The notes under the pieces are model-generated. The model made no database searches. It was not told where the DNA came from and worked only from the letters and a program-made list of their open reading frames with translations. From Heyndrickxia sporothermodurans (GTDB lineage: Bacteria > Bacillota > Bacilli > Bacillales > Bacillaceae_C), in assembly GCF_016785185.1 (NCBI RefSeq), contig NZ_JAEKDY010000050.1: a DNA stretch of 24,263 nucleotides. One strand, written 5' to 3'. A program made the position numbers and the translations under genes. Below, in pieces: positions 1-7,431 of the stretch (positions within the stretch are counted from its first letter, which is position 1; each line of letters begins with the position of its first letter).

Positions 1-42
1 CTCCCATTCCTTACGCAATTCTGGATTATTTCTTTGGGACAT
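1..42 (-). CDS. 5' end of an unidentified gene (partial)
   Basis: Reading the minus strand, a strong ribosome binding site (TGAGGAGG, complement of about 50-57) is followed seven bases later by an ATG at 42. Fourteen codons are visible before the window edge, reading MSQRNNPELRKEWE. The peptide is charged and has no signal or membrane character. I do not recognise the family. It could be a small soluble or spore protein, but 14 residues are too few to say. The gene is cut by the window boundary, not truncated. Confidence 0.6.
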   Translation of the reverse strand, partial: MSQRNNPELRKEWE

Positions 43-141
43 AAAAAAACCTCCTCAAACTTTGATTTGAAGAGATTATCTCACAGGTACTATATATGTT
101 AATAGGTGTATTCTATTTGACTCTTACGTTTAAAATGGCTA

Positions 142-363
142 TCACACATTAAAATTAATTCCTTGATCGATGCCATCATTATCAAACGTATTTGTTGCGG
201 ATTGATAATTCTGAATGGCTAAAGTTTCTCCTGTATTAAATGAACCAGCTCCTGCAAATGTTTTTGCAGTTGAAATGGGAGTAAGTTGAAAAACATCACC
301 GATATGAAAAACACCGCTCGAACCAATGTTCATAACTTGAACGGCGCCGACGATTGCAGGCAT
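142..363 (-). CDS. GerPA/GerPF-family spore germination protein
   Basis: This 73-residue protein belongs to the small GerPA/GerPF family, whose members act during spore formation to make the coat permeable to germinants. The family pattern is visible: start MPAIVGAVQVMNIGSSG, a central GD (IGDVF), an AGAGSFNTG block, and a closing SATNTFDNDGIDQ segment. Length is typical. A moderate binding site (AAGGATG) lies upstream. In B. subtilis such genes form a six-gene gerP operon. Here the next gene to the left does not read as GerPB, so this looks like a free-standing paralogue. A good sigma-K-type promoter precedes it, which fits mother-cell expression. I cannot decide between the GerPA and GerPF subgroups, so no symbol is given. 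Confidence 0.88.
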   Translation of the reverse strand: MPAIVGAVQVMNIGSSGVFHIGDVFQLTPISTAKTFAGAGSFNTGETLAIQNYQSATNTFDNDGIDQGINFNV

Positions 364-395
364 GACCGTTCACATCCTTAAAATAATTTATAAAA

Positions 396-423
396 TATCA
401 TATGAGTAATCGATTGAAATGTG
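396..423 (-). promoter_or_regulatory. Candidate sigma-K promoter of the gerP-like gene
   Basis: On the minus strand a CAC (complement of 421-423) is followed, after exactly 16 bases, by CATATGATA (complement of 396-404). The known sigma-K pattern is mAC, 16 bases, CATAnnnTA, so every defined position matches. Transcription would start near 388, about 25 bases before the ATG at 363. gerP genes in B. subtilis are sigma-K controlled, which supports the call. It is a pattern match only. Confidence 0.6.
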
Positions 424-492
424 ATTCATTCGCCTAAATTATGAAGTCATTGTAAAATAAAAAGAAGAACAAAATTTTATTAAGATGGTGAC

Positions 493-1662
493 ATGATGGA
501 AAATAAGTTATACCCAACCCAATTCTTCGAAAGGATCTCTTCGTTAGATGGATTACGTGGATTTAGTTTATTGGGGATATTTCTCATTAATATGATGTCC
601 TATGAATCTCCAATATTATATTATAATCCAAAAGAATGGTGGCAAGGAACAGATCAATCATTATACAATTGGATTGAATTATTTGTACAAGCTAGCTTCT
701 ATCCAATCTTTGCTATGCTGTTTGGTTATGGGTTAGTTTTAATTAGAAATCGGACAATTGAAAAGGGGGGTGAATTTAAGAAAATTGCCGTAAAACGACT
801 TTTTATTTTATTAATTATCGGAATTATCCATGCTTTTTTGATTTGGTCAGGCGACGTCCTAATCAATTATGCTATATTTGGTTTCATATTAATTTTTTTG
901 CTGAAATTATCCGGGAAATCTCTTATGATTATTGGTTTGTCTCTGTTTGTCATTCCTAATCTGTTTTTTAGTTTGTATCTTATGATCATAACTTTAGTGT
1001 CTTCTCAGGATATGAGCATGTATACTGATATTATGAATCTCACAAAATCTATGGATATATATTCATCGAGTAATTATTGGAATATTACCGTCCAAAGATT
1101 TAAGGATTGGATGCTGGTTAACGGATCTTCAAATATAATCTTTATCCTTTTTTCTGTCATTCCGTTAATGATGATTGGAGCTGGTGCCGCTAAACTAAAA
1201 TGGTTACAAAGTGCGCAAAGCGAAAGAAAGAAATGGTTATTCATTTTGATTATATCTCTCCCTTTAGGTCTATTCCTGAAATCACTGCCTATGTTTGTTG
1301 ATTCCAATCTTGCGTTTAAGTATATTGAACAATCATTAGGGGGCACCATTCTTAGTTTTGCATATGTAGCGATAATTGCTCTGTTCATGTCGTATAAATG
1401 GACTGGAAGATTACTGAAACCATTCGCGGCATCTGGGAGAATGTCATTAACAATTTATATTACCCAATCTATTGTTGGAACGTTCATTTTTTACGGATAT
1501 GGTTTAGGATTATATAGTAAACTTACACTGGGAACAAGTATGTTATTAGCAATAGGAATATTTATCATTCAAGTTGTACTTGCGGAAATTTGGTTTATGA
1601 AGTTTAAATATGGACCATTGGAAAAAATTTGGCGGTATTTCACATACGGAAAAAGTGTCTAA
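493..1662 (+). CDS. DUF418 (YeiB-type) multi-pass membrane protein
   Basis: A 389-residue integral membrane protein of the DUF418/YeiB family, function unknown; the family is loosely related to membrane acyltransferases. The N-terminus carries the family signature (RISSLDGLRGFSLLGIFLIN, residues about 14-33). About eight to ten hydrophobic segments follow, with basic loops between them, and the DUF418 C-terminal block begins near GRMSLTIYITQS (about residue 315). The ribosome binding site is weak (GGTGA just upstream), and either of two adjacent ATG codons (493 or 496) could start; 496 has the better spacing. It is followed by yisK after 29 bases without an obvious terminator, so read-through is possible. 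B. subtilis relatives include YrkO and YxaH. The family call is firm; the substrate is unknown. Confidence 0.88.
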   Translation: MMENKLYPTQFFERISSLDGLRGFSLLGIFLINMMSYESPILYYNPKEWWQGTDQSLYNWIELFVQASFYPIFAMLFGYGLVLIRNRTIEKGGEFKKIAVKRLFILLIIGIIHAFLIWSGDVLINYAIFGFILIFLLKLSGKSLMIIGLSLFVIPNLFFSLYLMIITLVSSQDMSMYTDIMNLTKSMDIYSSSNYWNITVQRFKDWMLVNGSSNIIFILFSVIPLMMIGAGAAKLKWLQSAQSERKKWLFILIISLPLGLFLKSLPMFVDSNLAFKYIEQSLGGTILSFAYVAIIALFMSYKWTGRLLKPFAASGRMSLTIYITQSIVGTFIFYGYGLGLYSKLTLGTSMLLAIGIFIIQVVLAEIWFMKFKYGPLEKIWRYFTYGKSV

Positions 1663-1691
1663 GTTAATAATTATGATGAGGTGATTGGAAA

Positions 1692-2588
1692 ATGAAATTT
1701 GTTAGTTTTGAATGGAATGGCATTGAACAATATGGTGTGATTGATGAACAAACAAATGATATATTAAATCTTTCATCAGTTGTTGAAAATAAAGAAAATT
1801 TTAGTTTACCGCTTACCCTTATAGAGGGGATTAAACAAGGAGATTCTTTTGTTGCTGAAGTAGATAGGGCATTAAGAAAATTAGAGAAAGAAAAGGAAAC
1901 TTTTTTAGTAAAAAGTGATTCTATTACTTGGCTTTCACCGATTCCACATCCTACGAAAAACATTATGTGTGTTGGAAAGAATTATCGAGATCATGCGATT
2001 GAAATGGGAAGTGAAGCAGATATTCCGGAACATGTGATGGTCTTTACGAAAGCTCCAACAGCTGTGACTGGTCATCTATCACCGATTGACGCACATTCAG
2101 AAATTACAAATGAACTTGACTATGAAGGGGAGCTAGCTGTTGTTATTGGTGTTGGAGGAAAAAATATTAAAAGGGAAAACGCACTCCAACATGTATTTGG
2201 CTATACCATCTTAAACGATATCACGGCAAGAGACCTTCAAGATCGCCATAAACAATTTTTTATTGGAAAAAGCTTAGATACGTCTTGCCCTATCGGACCA
2301 TGGATTGTTCACCATTCGCAAATTAATAATGCCAATCAATTAAATATCACAACGAAGGTGAATAATGAAATCCGCCAAAATTCGAATACGAAACATTTTA
2401 TCTTTCCAATAGAGGAGATTATATCAACACTTTCCAAAGGAATGACACTTGAGCCGGGGGATATTATTGCAACAGGAACTCCAGCTGGTGTCGGTAAAGG
2501 TTTCAAGCCGCCTATTTTCTTGAAAAAAGACGATGTGATTGAAATAAGTATTGAAGGGATTGGAACTTTGACAAATAAGGTACAATAA
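1692..2588 (+). CDS. yisK: Fumarylacetoacetate hydrolase superfamily protein YisK
   Basis: A 298-residue member of the fumarylacetoacetate hydrolase superfamily, closely resembling B. subtilis YisK. That enzyme has been reported to decarboxylate oxaloacetate and to associate with the actin-like protein Mbl. Residues 1-85 form the variable N-terminal part. The catalytic domain starts at about residue 88. Visible hallmarks are GKNYRDHAIEMGSEADIPEH, the metal-binding acids in DYEGELAVVIG, NDITARDLQ followed by RHKQFFIGKSLDT, and the closing GTPAGVGKG loop. Length is normal. A GAGGTGA site precedes the ATG with good spacing. The yisK-yisL order matches B. subtilis. The YisK assignment rests on remembered family sequence; the chemistry in this organism is inferred. 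Confidence 0.92.
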   Translation: MKFVSFEWNGIEQYGVIDEQTNDILNLSSVVENKENFSLPLTLIEGIKQGDSFVAEVDRALRKLEKEKETFLVKSDSITWLSPIPHPTKNIMCVGKNYRDHAIEMGSEADIPEHVMVFTKAPTAVTGHLSPIDAHSEITNELDYEGELAVVIGVGGKNIKRENALQHVFGYTILNDITARDLQDRHKQFFIGKSLDTSCPIGPWIVHHSQINNANQLNITTKVNNEIRQNSNTKHFIFPIEEIISTLSKGMTLEPGDIIATGTPAGVGKGFKPPIFLKKDDVIEISIEGIGTLTNKVQ

Positions 2589-2661
2589 TCCAAAATCATA
2601 TTAAAAGGCCCATCATTATGATAAGATATTTGAAACACTAATAAAAGGAGGTTAATTACAT

Positions 2662-3015
2662 ATGTATACTACTCATGCACATATTACTACTTGGGTTGTA
2701 GCAGTCATTTTATTTGTTATTGCCCTTGTACTTATTAAAAGTGGAAATGCAAAAGGTACAAAAATTGTTCATATGATATTGCGTTTATTCTATATTCTAA
2801 CTATCGTTACAGGTGCATTTTTATTCTTTAAATTTCAATCGGCTAACCCGGCATTATATGGAATTAAATTGTTAGGCGGATTACTAGTGATAGGTATGAT
2901 GGAAATGATTTTATCAAGAATGAAGAAAGGAAAAGGCACAGGTCTTTTCTGGATCTTGCTAATTATTTTCTTCGTTGGTGTACTTTATCTAGGTTTTGTT
3001 AAACTTCCATTATAA
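2662..3015 (+). CDS. yisL: YisL family (UPF0344) small membrane protein
   Basis: A 117-residue protein with four predicted membrane segments (about residues 8-25, 38-58, 65-84 and 96-115). The opening HAHITTWVVAVILF and the segment KIVHMILRLFYILTI are typical of the UPF0344/YisL family. A strong AAAAGGAGG site lies nine bases before the ATG. It follows yisK with 73 bases between, as in B. subtilis, and is followed by a structured 3' region and a clear terminator. No biochemical role is known for the family. The protein is complete and nothing in it looks unusual. Confidence 0.92.
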   Translation: MYTTHAHITTWVVAVILFVIALVLIKSGNAKGTKIVHMILRLFYILTIVTGAFLFFKFQSANPALYGIKLLGGLLVIGMMEMILSRMKKGKGTGLFWILLIIFFVGVLYLGFVKLPL

Positions 3016-3031
3016 ATTCTATTTTGAAATG

Positions 3032-3061
3032 GCGGGACCATGGATTAGTCCACTGTTCCGC
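3032..3061. other. Hairpin downstream of yisL
   Basis: GCGGGAC (3032-3038) can pair with GTTCCGC (3055-3061), including one G-U pair. Inside it TGGA/TCCA closes a TTAG loop, with two mismatches between the stems. No T-run follows, so it is not a classical terminator. It sits 16 bases after the yisL stop and before the terminator at 3079. It could be a 3' stabilising structure. Function is unknown. Confidence 0.35.
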
Positions 3062-3078
3062 ATAACTTAAGTCTTGAA

Positions 3079-3102
3079 AAAAACGAGGGATCCCTCGTTT
3101 TT
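3079..3102. terminator. Bidirectional terminator between yisL and yisN
   Basis: A perfect palindrome (AACGAGGGA/TCCCTCGTT core, with flanking A and T runs) lies between the convergent yisL and yisN genes. It is followed by T-rich DNA on both strands and overlaps the last bases of yisN. It should end transcripts from both sides. Confidence 0.85.
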
Positions 3103-3664
3103 ATTTTTGCATTTTATCGATAATTAATCGTTTTCCTGTGCTTAAGGTGAATTCAAAACGATCTTGTTGTGTATTTTCGCGAATAAAATAATGATGTACA
3201 GCCAATACAACCTCTCCATTATCAAAAATAAGGATATTAACACCTTTTTTCTTATCATTTGAATCTAAAAAAGAAAGATGGTTATGACTAAATATGCAAT
3301 CATAAACAGAAAACTCAAGTGAATTTAATGTATTTATGAAGTGGAAAAATATATCATCACTTAATTCATCAAGGAGCATATCAAATGAGAACACAATTTG
3401 TTTTCTAATCCTCAGTTTCATTTTATCTAAAAGAAAGATTGTTTCATTTTTATGTAGAATCCGTCCATTCGGCTCTAATTTTCCTTTCATCCATTTATGA
3501 TGATAATAAACCTCTATTTCTTGATTAACATAGTGTTCTAGCATGGTCGCCTCATCTGTTTCGTTATCAAAAAATACCCATTGATCATTGATATTTTCAA
3601 TGTCTCCCTCTAAAAAAGCGCGGGATTGATGTTCTATTAATTGTAATCTCTGCAATTGATCCAA
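3101..3664 (-). CDS. yisN: YisN-like DUF2777 protein
   Basis: A soluble protein of about 187 residues with no signal peptide or membrane segment, resembling the DUF2777 family (B. subtilis YisN); function unknown. The frame is open back to an ATG cluster at 3688, but a strong GGAGGT site (complement of 3671-3676) lies inside that extension, six bases before a TTG at 3664 and three before a TTG at 3667. Translation therefore most likely starts at TTG 3664, giving MDQLQRLQLIEHQ. The N-terminal half looks like a small beta-rich domain (EVYYHHKWMKGKLEPNG). The neighbouring yisK-yisL order supports the identification, which rests on memory of the family plus synteny. The stop lies within the shared terminator. 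Confidence 0.75.
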   Translation of the reverse strand: MDQLQRLQLIEHQSRAFLEGDIENINDQWVFFDNETDEATMLEHYVNQEIEVYYHHKWMKGKLEPNGRILHKNETIFLLDKMKLRIRKQIVFSFDMLLDELSDDIFFHFINTLNSLEFSVYDCIFSHNHLSFLDSNDKKKGVNILIFDNGEVVLAVHHYFIRENTQQDRFEFTLSTGKRLIIDKMQK

Positions 3665-3788
3665 CAAATTACCTCCATTCATCATCATCTAACATCGTTT
3701 TAGACAAACAGAAGGAATTTCATACATAATATATGTCATATAAATTTCAAACTTTTTTTGATATTTTCTTAGATTCATTTGAATCAGT

Positions 3789-3817
3789 TTGACGTGATAA
3801 ACGAGAAAGGATAATCT
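3789..3817 (+). promoter_or_regulatory. Possible sigma-A promoter of the GH13-like gene
   Basis: TTGACG at 3789-3794 is a five-of-six match to the -35 consensus. TAATCT lies 17 bases downstream, and an overlapping GATAAT lies 15 bases downstream as an alternative -10. Transcription would start about 25-30 bases before the ATG at 3850. The -10 element is imperfect in both registers. Confidence 0.4.
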
Positions 3818-3849
3818 TATGTCGTGAGGAATAATTAGGAGGACGAAAA

Positions 3850-5346
3850 ATGTTGAAAAAAGCTTTGGCATTTTGTTTCATTTTCATTTTGCTTTTTCAA
3901 ACTGTTCCGGCAAATGCTGCTGAAAAAGTAAAACGAAACTGGCAAGATGAGACAATCTATTTTTTAATGGTTGATCGATATAATAATGGCGACTCGACAA
4001 ATGATCGTAACGTAAAAGTTCTTGATCCAGTGGGCTTTCAAGGTGGAGATTTTAAAGGTATTATTGATAAATTAGATTTTATTAAAGATCAAGGTTTTAC
4101 AACAGTGATGCTTACACCTATCTTTAAAAATGATGACAGGGGATATGATGGGTATCGGATTACCGACTTTTATAAAACAGATGACCACTTTGGCACCATC
4201 AATGAGTTTAAAAAATTAGTTAGTGAAGTACATAAGAAAAAAATGAAGATTATCATTGATTTTCCAACGAATCAAGTAAGTGCAAGTAGTTCTATAGTTA
4301 AGGATCCAAAGAAGAAGAATTGGTTCTCCGGGAAAACAAATGATCAATTAATTTCATTTGATCACACAAATTCAGAAGTAAATCAATATCTAATTGATGC
4401 GGCGAAATGGTGGGTAACAAAAACGGATATTGATGGGTATTTACTAAGCAATGCAAATCAATCGCCGACACAATTTTGGAAGCAATTTTCTAGTAGTGTG
4501 AAATCAGTTAAAAAAGATTTCTATTTATTAGGTGAAGTCAATTCTAAAGACAGTAAATTGGTGAAGCAATATCAACAGGCCGGGCTTGATGGGACGTTGG
4601 ATTTTCGGTTAAATCAGCCTTTGCGTGATTCATTTGCAACTATTAATCAATCACTTAAAAAAGTACTTTCCATTGAAGCTGACAATAGAAAAGAATTTGA
4701 TCAACCTTCCTTAATGGGCGCTTTTTTCGATAACCATAATATGAAAAGATATACGAGAGATATGGTGATAAACAAACAATTTCCGGGTACTAGATGGAAA
4801 TTAGCATTAACATATTTATATACTCAGCCTGAAATTCCGATTGTTTATTACGGAACTGAAATAGCTGAGGATAGTGGCGGAGTTCCCGAAAATCGCAAAA
4901 TGATGAATTTCAGAACGGAAAAAGAATTGATTGATTATATTACGATGATCGGTGAAATTCGTCAGCAGCAACCGGCATTGACAAAGGGATCAATGGAAAT
5001 TCTCTATGAAAAAAATGGGATGGTCGTTTTCAAGCGTAAGTATAAAGATCATGTTAATATTATCGGTATAAATAATACAGACAAAACGCAAGTGATTAAG
5101 TTATCTAAAGATCAATTGCAGAATGATAAAGAGGAATTACGAGGATTAATTAGCGGCGGTGTCGTCCGAGCAGAAAATGGAACGTTTAAGCTAGCCTTCG
5201 AAAGAGAAACTTCCGAAATCTATAATGTTGTTGAGAAAACAGGCATAAACTTTATGTTTATCGCAATTTTAGTTCTTATTTGGATCGTATTTTTTGCCTT
5301 TTTATTTATCGCTTGGAAGCGTGGAAAACAGAAAAAAATACAATAA
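3850..5346 (+). CDS. Membrane-anchored GH13 (alpha-amylase family) protein, likely catalytically inactive
   Basis: A 498-residue exported protein with an alpha-amylase (GH13) barrel. Residues 1-23 are a signal peptide ending ANA; residues about 30-390 are the barrel (WQDETIYFLMVDRYNNGD near the start); a beta domain follows; a membrane segment at about 466-488 ends in a basic tail, so the barrel should face outward. The active site is altered. Region I reads DFPTNQ (137-142) instead of D-x-x-x-N-H. Region II reads GYLLSNANQ (196-204), with Leu for the conserved Arg and Ser200 for the nucleophile Asp. Region III keeps the acid/base Glu229 (LLGEVN). Region IV reads FFDNHN, with Asn297 for the stabilising Asp. 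The stretch between regions I and II is also shorter than I remember in active relatives. The frame is intact, so this looks like a maintained pseudoenzyme, perhaps glucan-binding. A strong AGGAGG site fixes the start. Confidence 0.88.
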   Translation: MLKKALAFCFIFILLFQTVPANAAEKVKRNWQDETIYFLMVDRYNNGDSTNDRNVKVLDPVGFQGGDFKGIIDKLDFIKDQGFTTVMLTPIFKNDDRGYDGYRITDFYKTDDHFGTINEFKKLVSEVHKKKMKIIIDFPTNQVSASSSIVKDPKKKNWFSGKTNDQLISFDHTNSEVNQYLIDAAKWWVTKTDIDGYLLSNANQSPTQFWKQFSSSVKSVKKDFYLLGEVNSKDSKLVKQYQQAGLDGTLDFRLNQPLRDSFATINQSLKKVLSIEADNRKEFDQPSLMGAFFDNHNMKRYTRDMVINKQFPGTRWKLALTYLYTQPEIPIVYYGTEIAEDSGGVPENRKMMNFRTEKELIDYITMIGEIRQQQPALTKGSMEILYEKNGMVVFKRKYKDHVNIIGINNTDKTQVIKLSKDQLQNDKEELRGLISGGVVRAENGTFKLAFERETSEIYNVVEKTGINFMFIAILVLIWIVFFAFLFIAWKRGKQKKIQ

Positions 5347-5370
5347 AACCTGCCTTGTGGCAGGTTTTTT
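5345..5370. terminator. Terminator after the GH13-like gene
   Basis: AAAACCTGCC and GGCAGGTTTT form a ten-pair stem with a TTGT loop, followed by more T. It begins within the stop codon of the GH13-like gene and lies just beyond the end of the convergent dehydrogenase gene, so it may serve both. Confidence 0.88.
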
Positions 5371-5375
5371 GATGT

Positions 5376-6239
5376 TTACCCATTGACAATCGTTCCGCCG
5401 TTAACATGTAAAATTTGACCGGATACATAGCTTGAATCCTCGGACGCTAAATAAACATAGGTAGGCGCAAGTTCATAAGGTTGACCTGGCCGTGATAACG
5501 GAACGTTGGAACCGAATGTTTCTACTTCATCTTCTGTGAATGTGGAAGGAATGAGCGGTGTCCAAATAGGACCTGGCGCCACTCCATTTACCCGAATTCC
5601 TTTACTCGCTAATGAGAGAGCTAATGATCTTGTAAAAGAAACAATGGCCCCTTTTGTTGCAGAATAATCGATCAATGTTTTATGACCTTTATATGCTGTT
5701 ACGGAAGCTGTATTAATAATGGAGCTCCCTTTTTTTAAATAAGGAAGAGATGCTTGTACCATATAAAAGTATGAAAAAATATTTGTCTGAAATGTTTTCA
5801 ATAGCTGACTGGACGTTATATTTAAAATGGTCTGCTGCGGATGCTGCTCCCCGGCATTATTAACTAAAATATCGATGTGACCAAAATGATCAATCACTTG
5901 CTTCACTGTGGATTGACAATGTTTTTCTTCACCCACATCACCGGGAATAAGTAAGCATTTTCTATTTTCTTTTTCAATTAATTCTTTTGTTGCTGATGCA
6001 TCCTCATTTTCGTTTAAGTAACAAATGGCGACATCAGCGCCTTCTTTAGCAAAATAAATAGCAATCGCTTTTCCTATGCCGCTATCACCACCGGTAATAA
6101 TGGCAACTTTACCTTGAAGTTTCCCGCTTCCTTTATATGAGGGATCAATTGATTTAGGAAGTGGATTCATTTCTGATTCAATTCCTGGCTGCTGATTTTG
6201 ATGTTGTTTTGGCATCGTTTTTTTTGGTTGATTATTCAT
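5376..6239 (-). CDS. Short-chain dehydrogenase/reductase, general-stress type
   Basis: A 287-residue NAD(P)-dependent short-chain dehydrogenase. A polar, Gln- and Pro-rich extension (residues 1-40) precedes the Rossmann domain. The cofactor motif TGGDSGIG lies at about 49-56, NNAG at about 128, and the catalytic set is the Ser in NTAS plus YSATK (Tyr-x-x-x-Lys). The C-terminus (YVSGQILHVNGG) is typical. The long N-terminal extension is shared with the B. subtilis YdaD/YhdF/YhxC group, which includes general stress proteins. The reading frame could begin at a TTG (6242), but the ATG at 6239 sits seven bases after GGAG and is preferred. It is convergent with the GH13-like gene and divergent from the acetyltransferase. 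The physiological substrate is unknown. Confidence 0.9.
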   Translation of the reverse strand: MNNQPKKTMPKQHQNQQPGIESEMNPLPKSIDPSYKGSGKLQGKVAIITGGDSGIGKAIAIYFAKEGADVAICYLNENEDASATKELIEKENRKCLLIPGDVGEEKHCQSTVKQVIDHFGHIDILVNNAGEQHPQQTILNITSSQLLKTFQTNIFSYFYMVQASLPYLKKGSSIINTASVTAYKGHKTLIDYSATKGAIVSFTRSLALSLASKGIRVNGVAPGPIWTPLIPSTFTEDEVETFGSNVPLSRPGQPYELAPTYVYLASEDSSYVSGQILHVNGGTIVNG

Positions 6240-6288
6240 CAAATCACTCCTTCATTTGCTAAAATAGGATAGAAAGGGGGGAGTGCAA

Positions 6289-6798
6289 ATGGATATTTCT
6301 ATCCGTGAAATAAATAGAGAAGACGCTGAAGCTCTTCTTCATCACACTCAATTAGTGTTTACCCAATCTTCGTTCTTATTAACAACTCCGGAGGAATTTG
6401 TATTAAACGTAGAGAAGCAACGGGAATGGATCATCCAACAATCAACCTTAGGAAATCTATTATTGGGTTGTGAAGTGAATGGTAAAATCGTGGGTTTTTT
6501 AAATGCTTCTCGTTCGCAACGGAAACGAGTAAGTCATAATTGTATGTTTGGCATTAGCATTCAAAAAGATTATTGGAATATGGGAATTGGAAGAAAAATG
6601 CTGAATTATATGATTGAATGGGCTGAAAATCATCCAATGATCGAAAAAGTATCTTTAGAAGTATTTTCCCATAACGAAAGAGCGATTTATTTATATAAAT
6701 CATTAGACTTTTCTGAGGAGGGGAGAAAGAAAAGACATATCAAATTTGAGGATGGCACGTATGTTGATGAAATACTAATGTCTAGGTTTGTAAAATAG
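6289..6798 (+). CDS. GNAT family N-acetyltransferase
   Basis: A 169-residue single-domain protein of the GNAT superfamily, which moves an acetyl group from acetyl-CoA to an amine. The acetyl-CoA binding motif is visible as QKDYWNMGIGRKML (about residues 92-105; R/Q-x-x-G-x-G/A type), followed by VSLEVFSHNERAIYLYKSLDF, the classic N-x-x-A-x-x-L-Y-x-x-x-G/D-F element. The C-terminal KRHIKFEDGTYVDEILMSRF resembles acetyltransferases acting on small amines or protein N-termini (RimI/RimL/SpeG-like). An AAAGGGGGGA site lies just before; the ATG at 6289 has better spacing than the GTG at 6283. It is divergent from the dehydrogenase across about 50 bases. The substrate cannot be told from sequence. 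Confidence 0.88.
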   Translation: MDISIREINREDAEALLHHTQLVFTQSSFLLTTPEEFVLNVEKQREWIIQQSTLGNLLLGCEVNGKIVGFLNASRSQRKRVSHNCMFGISIQKDYWNMGIGRKMLNYMIEWAENHPMIEKVSLEVFSHNERAIYLYKSLDFSEEGRKKRHIKFEDGTYVDEILMSRFVK

Positions 6799-6818
6799 GC
6801 CACCTAGCTTAAAGATTG

Positions 6819-6842
6819 GGAGGAAAAAAGTATATTTCCTCC
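6819..6842 (+). terminator. Probable terminator after the acetyltransferase gene
   Basis: GGAGGAAA and TTTCCTCC form an eight-pair stem with an eight-base loop, starting about 20 bases after the stop codon. The following sequence (TTGTTGTC) is only moderately T-rich, so termination may be partial. Confidence 0.6.
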
Positions 6843-6907
6843 TTGTTGTCTTTGGAAACTTAGACCGTTATTTACGCTACAGGAGTAAATGATGCGACAA
6901 TAAGTAA

Positions 6908-7231
6908 TTATTTTTTATTTTTTAATTCTAAAAGTATAGGTACTATATTTAGTAAGATAGAAACAATTGTCAAAAACCATAATGCCTTTTCCATAGTAGG
7001 TACAACATCCAATAAAGCTGACCAATCTTCACCTTTTACCCAATTAGATACAAGGCTATGTTCTGCACAGAGTGTCAATACTGTAAATGATAATCCCATT
7101 GCCATCGCAAGTTTATAATCTTTTCCTGTTTTATACATATAAAGATTTATAAAAGTTGCTACTATGGCAATAAGTCCTAATATTAACCACAAAATTATTT
7201 CCCCCATTATATTTTTATTTAAGATGAACAT
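6908..7231 (-). CDS. Small orphan membrane protein
   Basis: A 107-residue frame with three hydrophobic stretches, at about residues 10-32, 41-56 (AMAMGLSFTVLTLC) and 84-103, ending in a basic tail. I do not recognise the family. The start is uncertain: the ATG at 7231 has no clear ribosome binding site, the ATG at 7207 (MGEIILWL) also lacks one, and a TTG at 7192 lies about nine bases after a GGGGG run. The region is more AT-rich than the neighbouring core genes and lies next to the 52-bp tandem array. It has no obvious operon partner. It is probably a real gene because of its long coherent membrane-protein pattern, but this is less sure than for its neighbours. Confidence 0.55.
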   Translation of the reverse strand: MFILNKNIMGEIILWLILGLIAIVATFINLYMYKTGKDYKLAMAMGLSFTVLTLCAEHSLVSNWVKGEDWSALLDVVPTMEKALWFLTIVSILLNIVPILLELKNKK

Positions 7232-7431
7232 TTTTCTAAAAATATATTTTAAAAGGTCAGTTATCCTATTTTGATGGCTTGTTTGCTGAATAAGCCATTT
7301 ACTTATAATCTATTTTAGTACAAAATTTTATAACCTAAATAAGTAAGTCGCGATTTTAGGGCTGTTGAACGAGTAGTTAGGATCAGTACTTCCCAATTAC
7401 GGGTATGATAATTTGTACCTACACTTGAGAG

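Noticed and set aside
1074..2638. Minus-strand frames inside the DUF418 gene and yisK.
   Set aside because: Fully covered by conserved plus-strand genes; no ribosome binding sites or coherent protein pattern.
3850..5346. GH13-like gene as a pseudogene (decayed reading frame).
   Set aside because: The frame is full length with signal peptide, conserved barrel parts, membrane anchor, strong ribosome binding site and terminator; only active-site positions are changed, which suggests a maintained protein.
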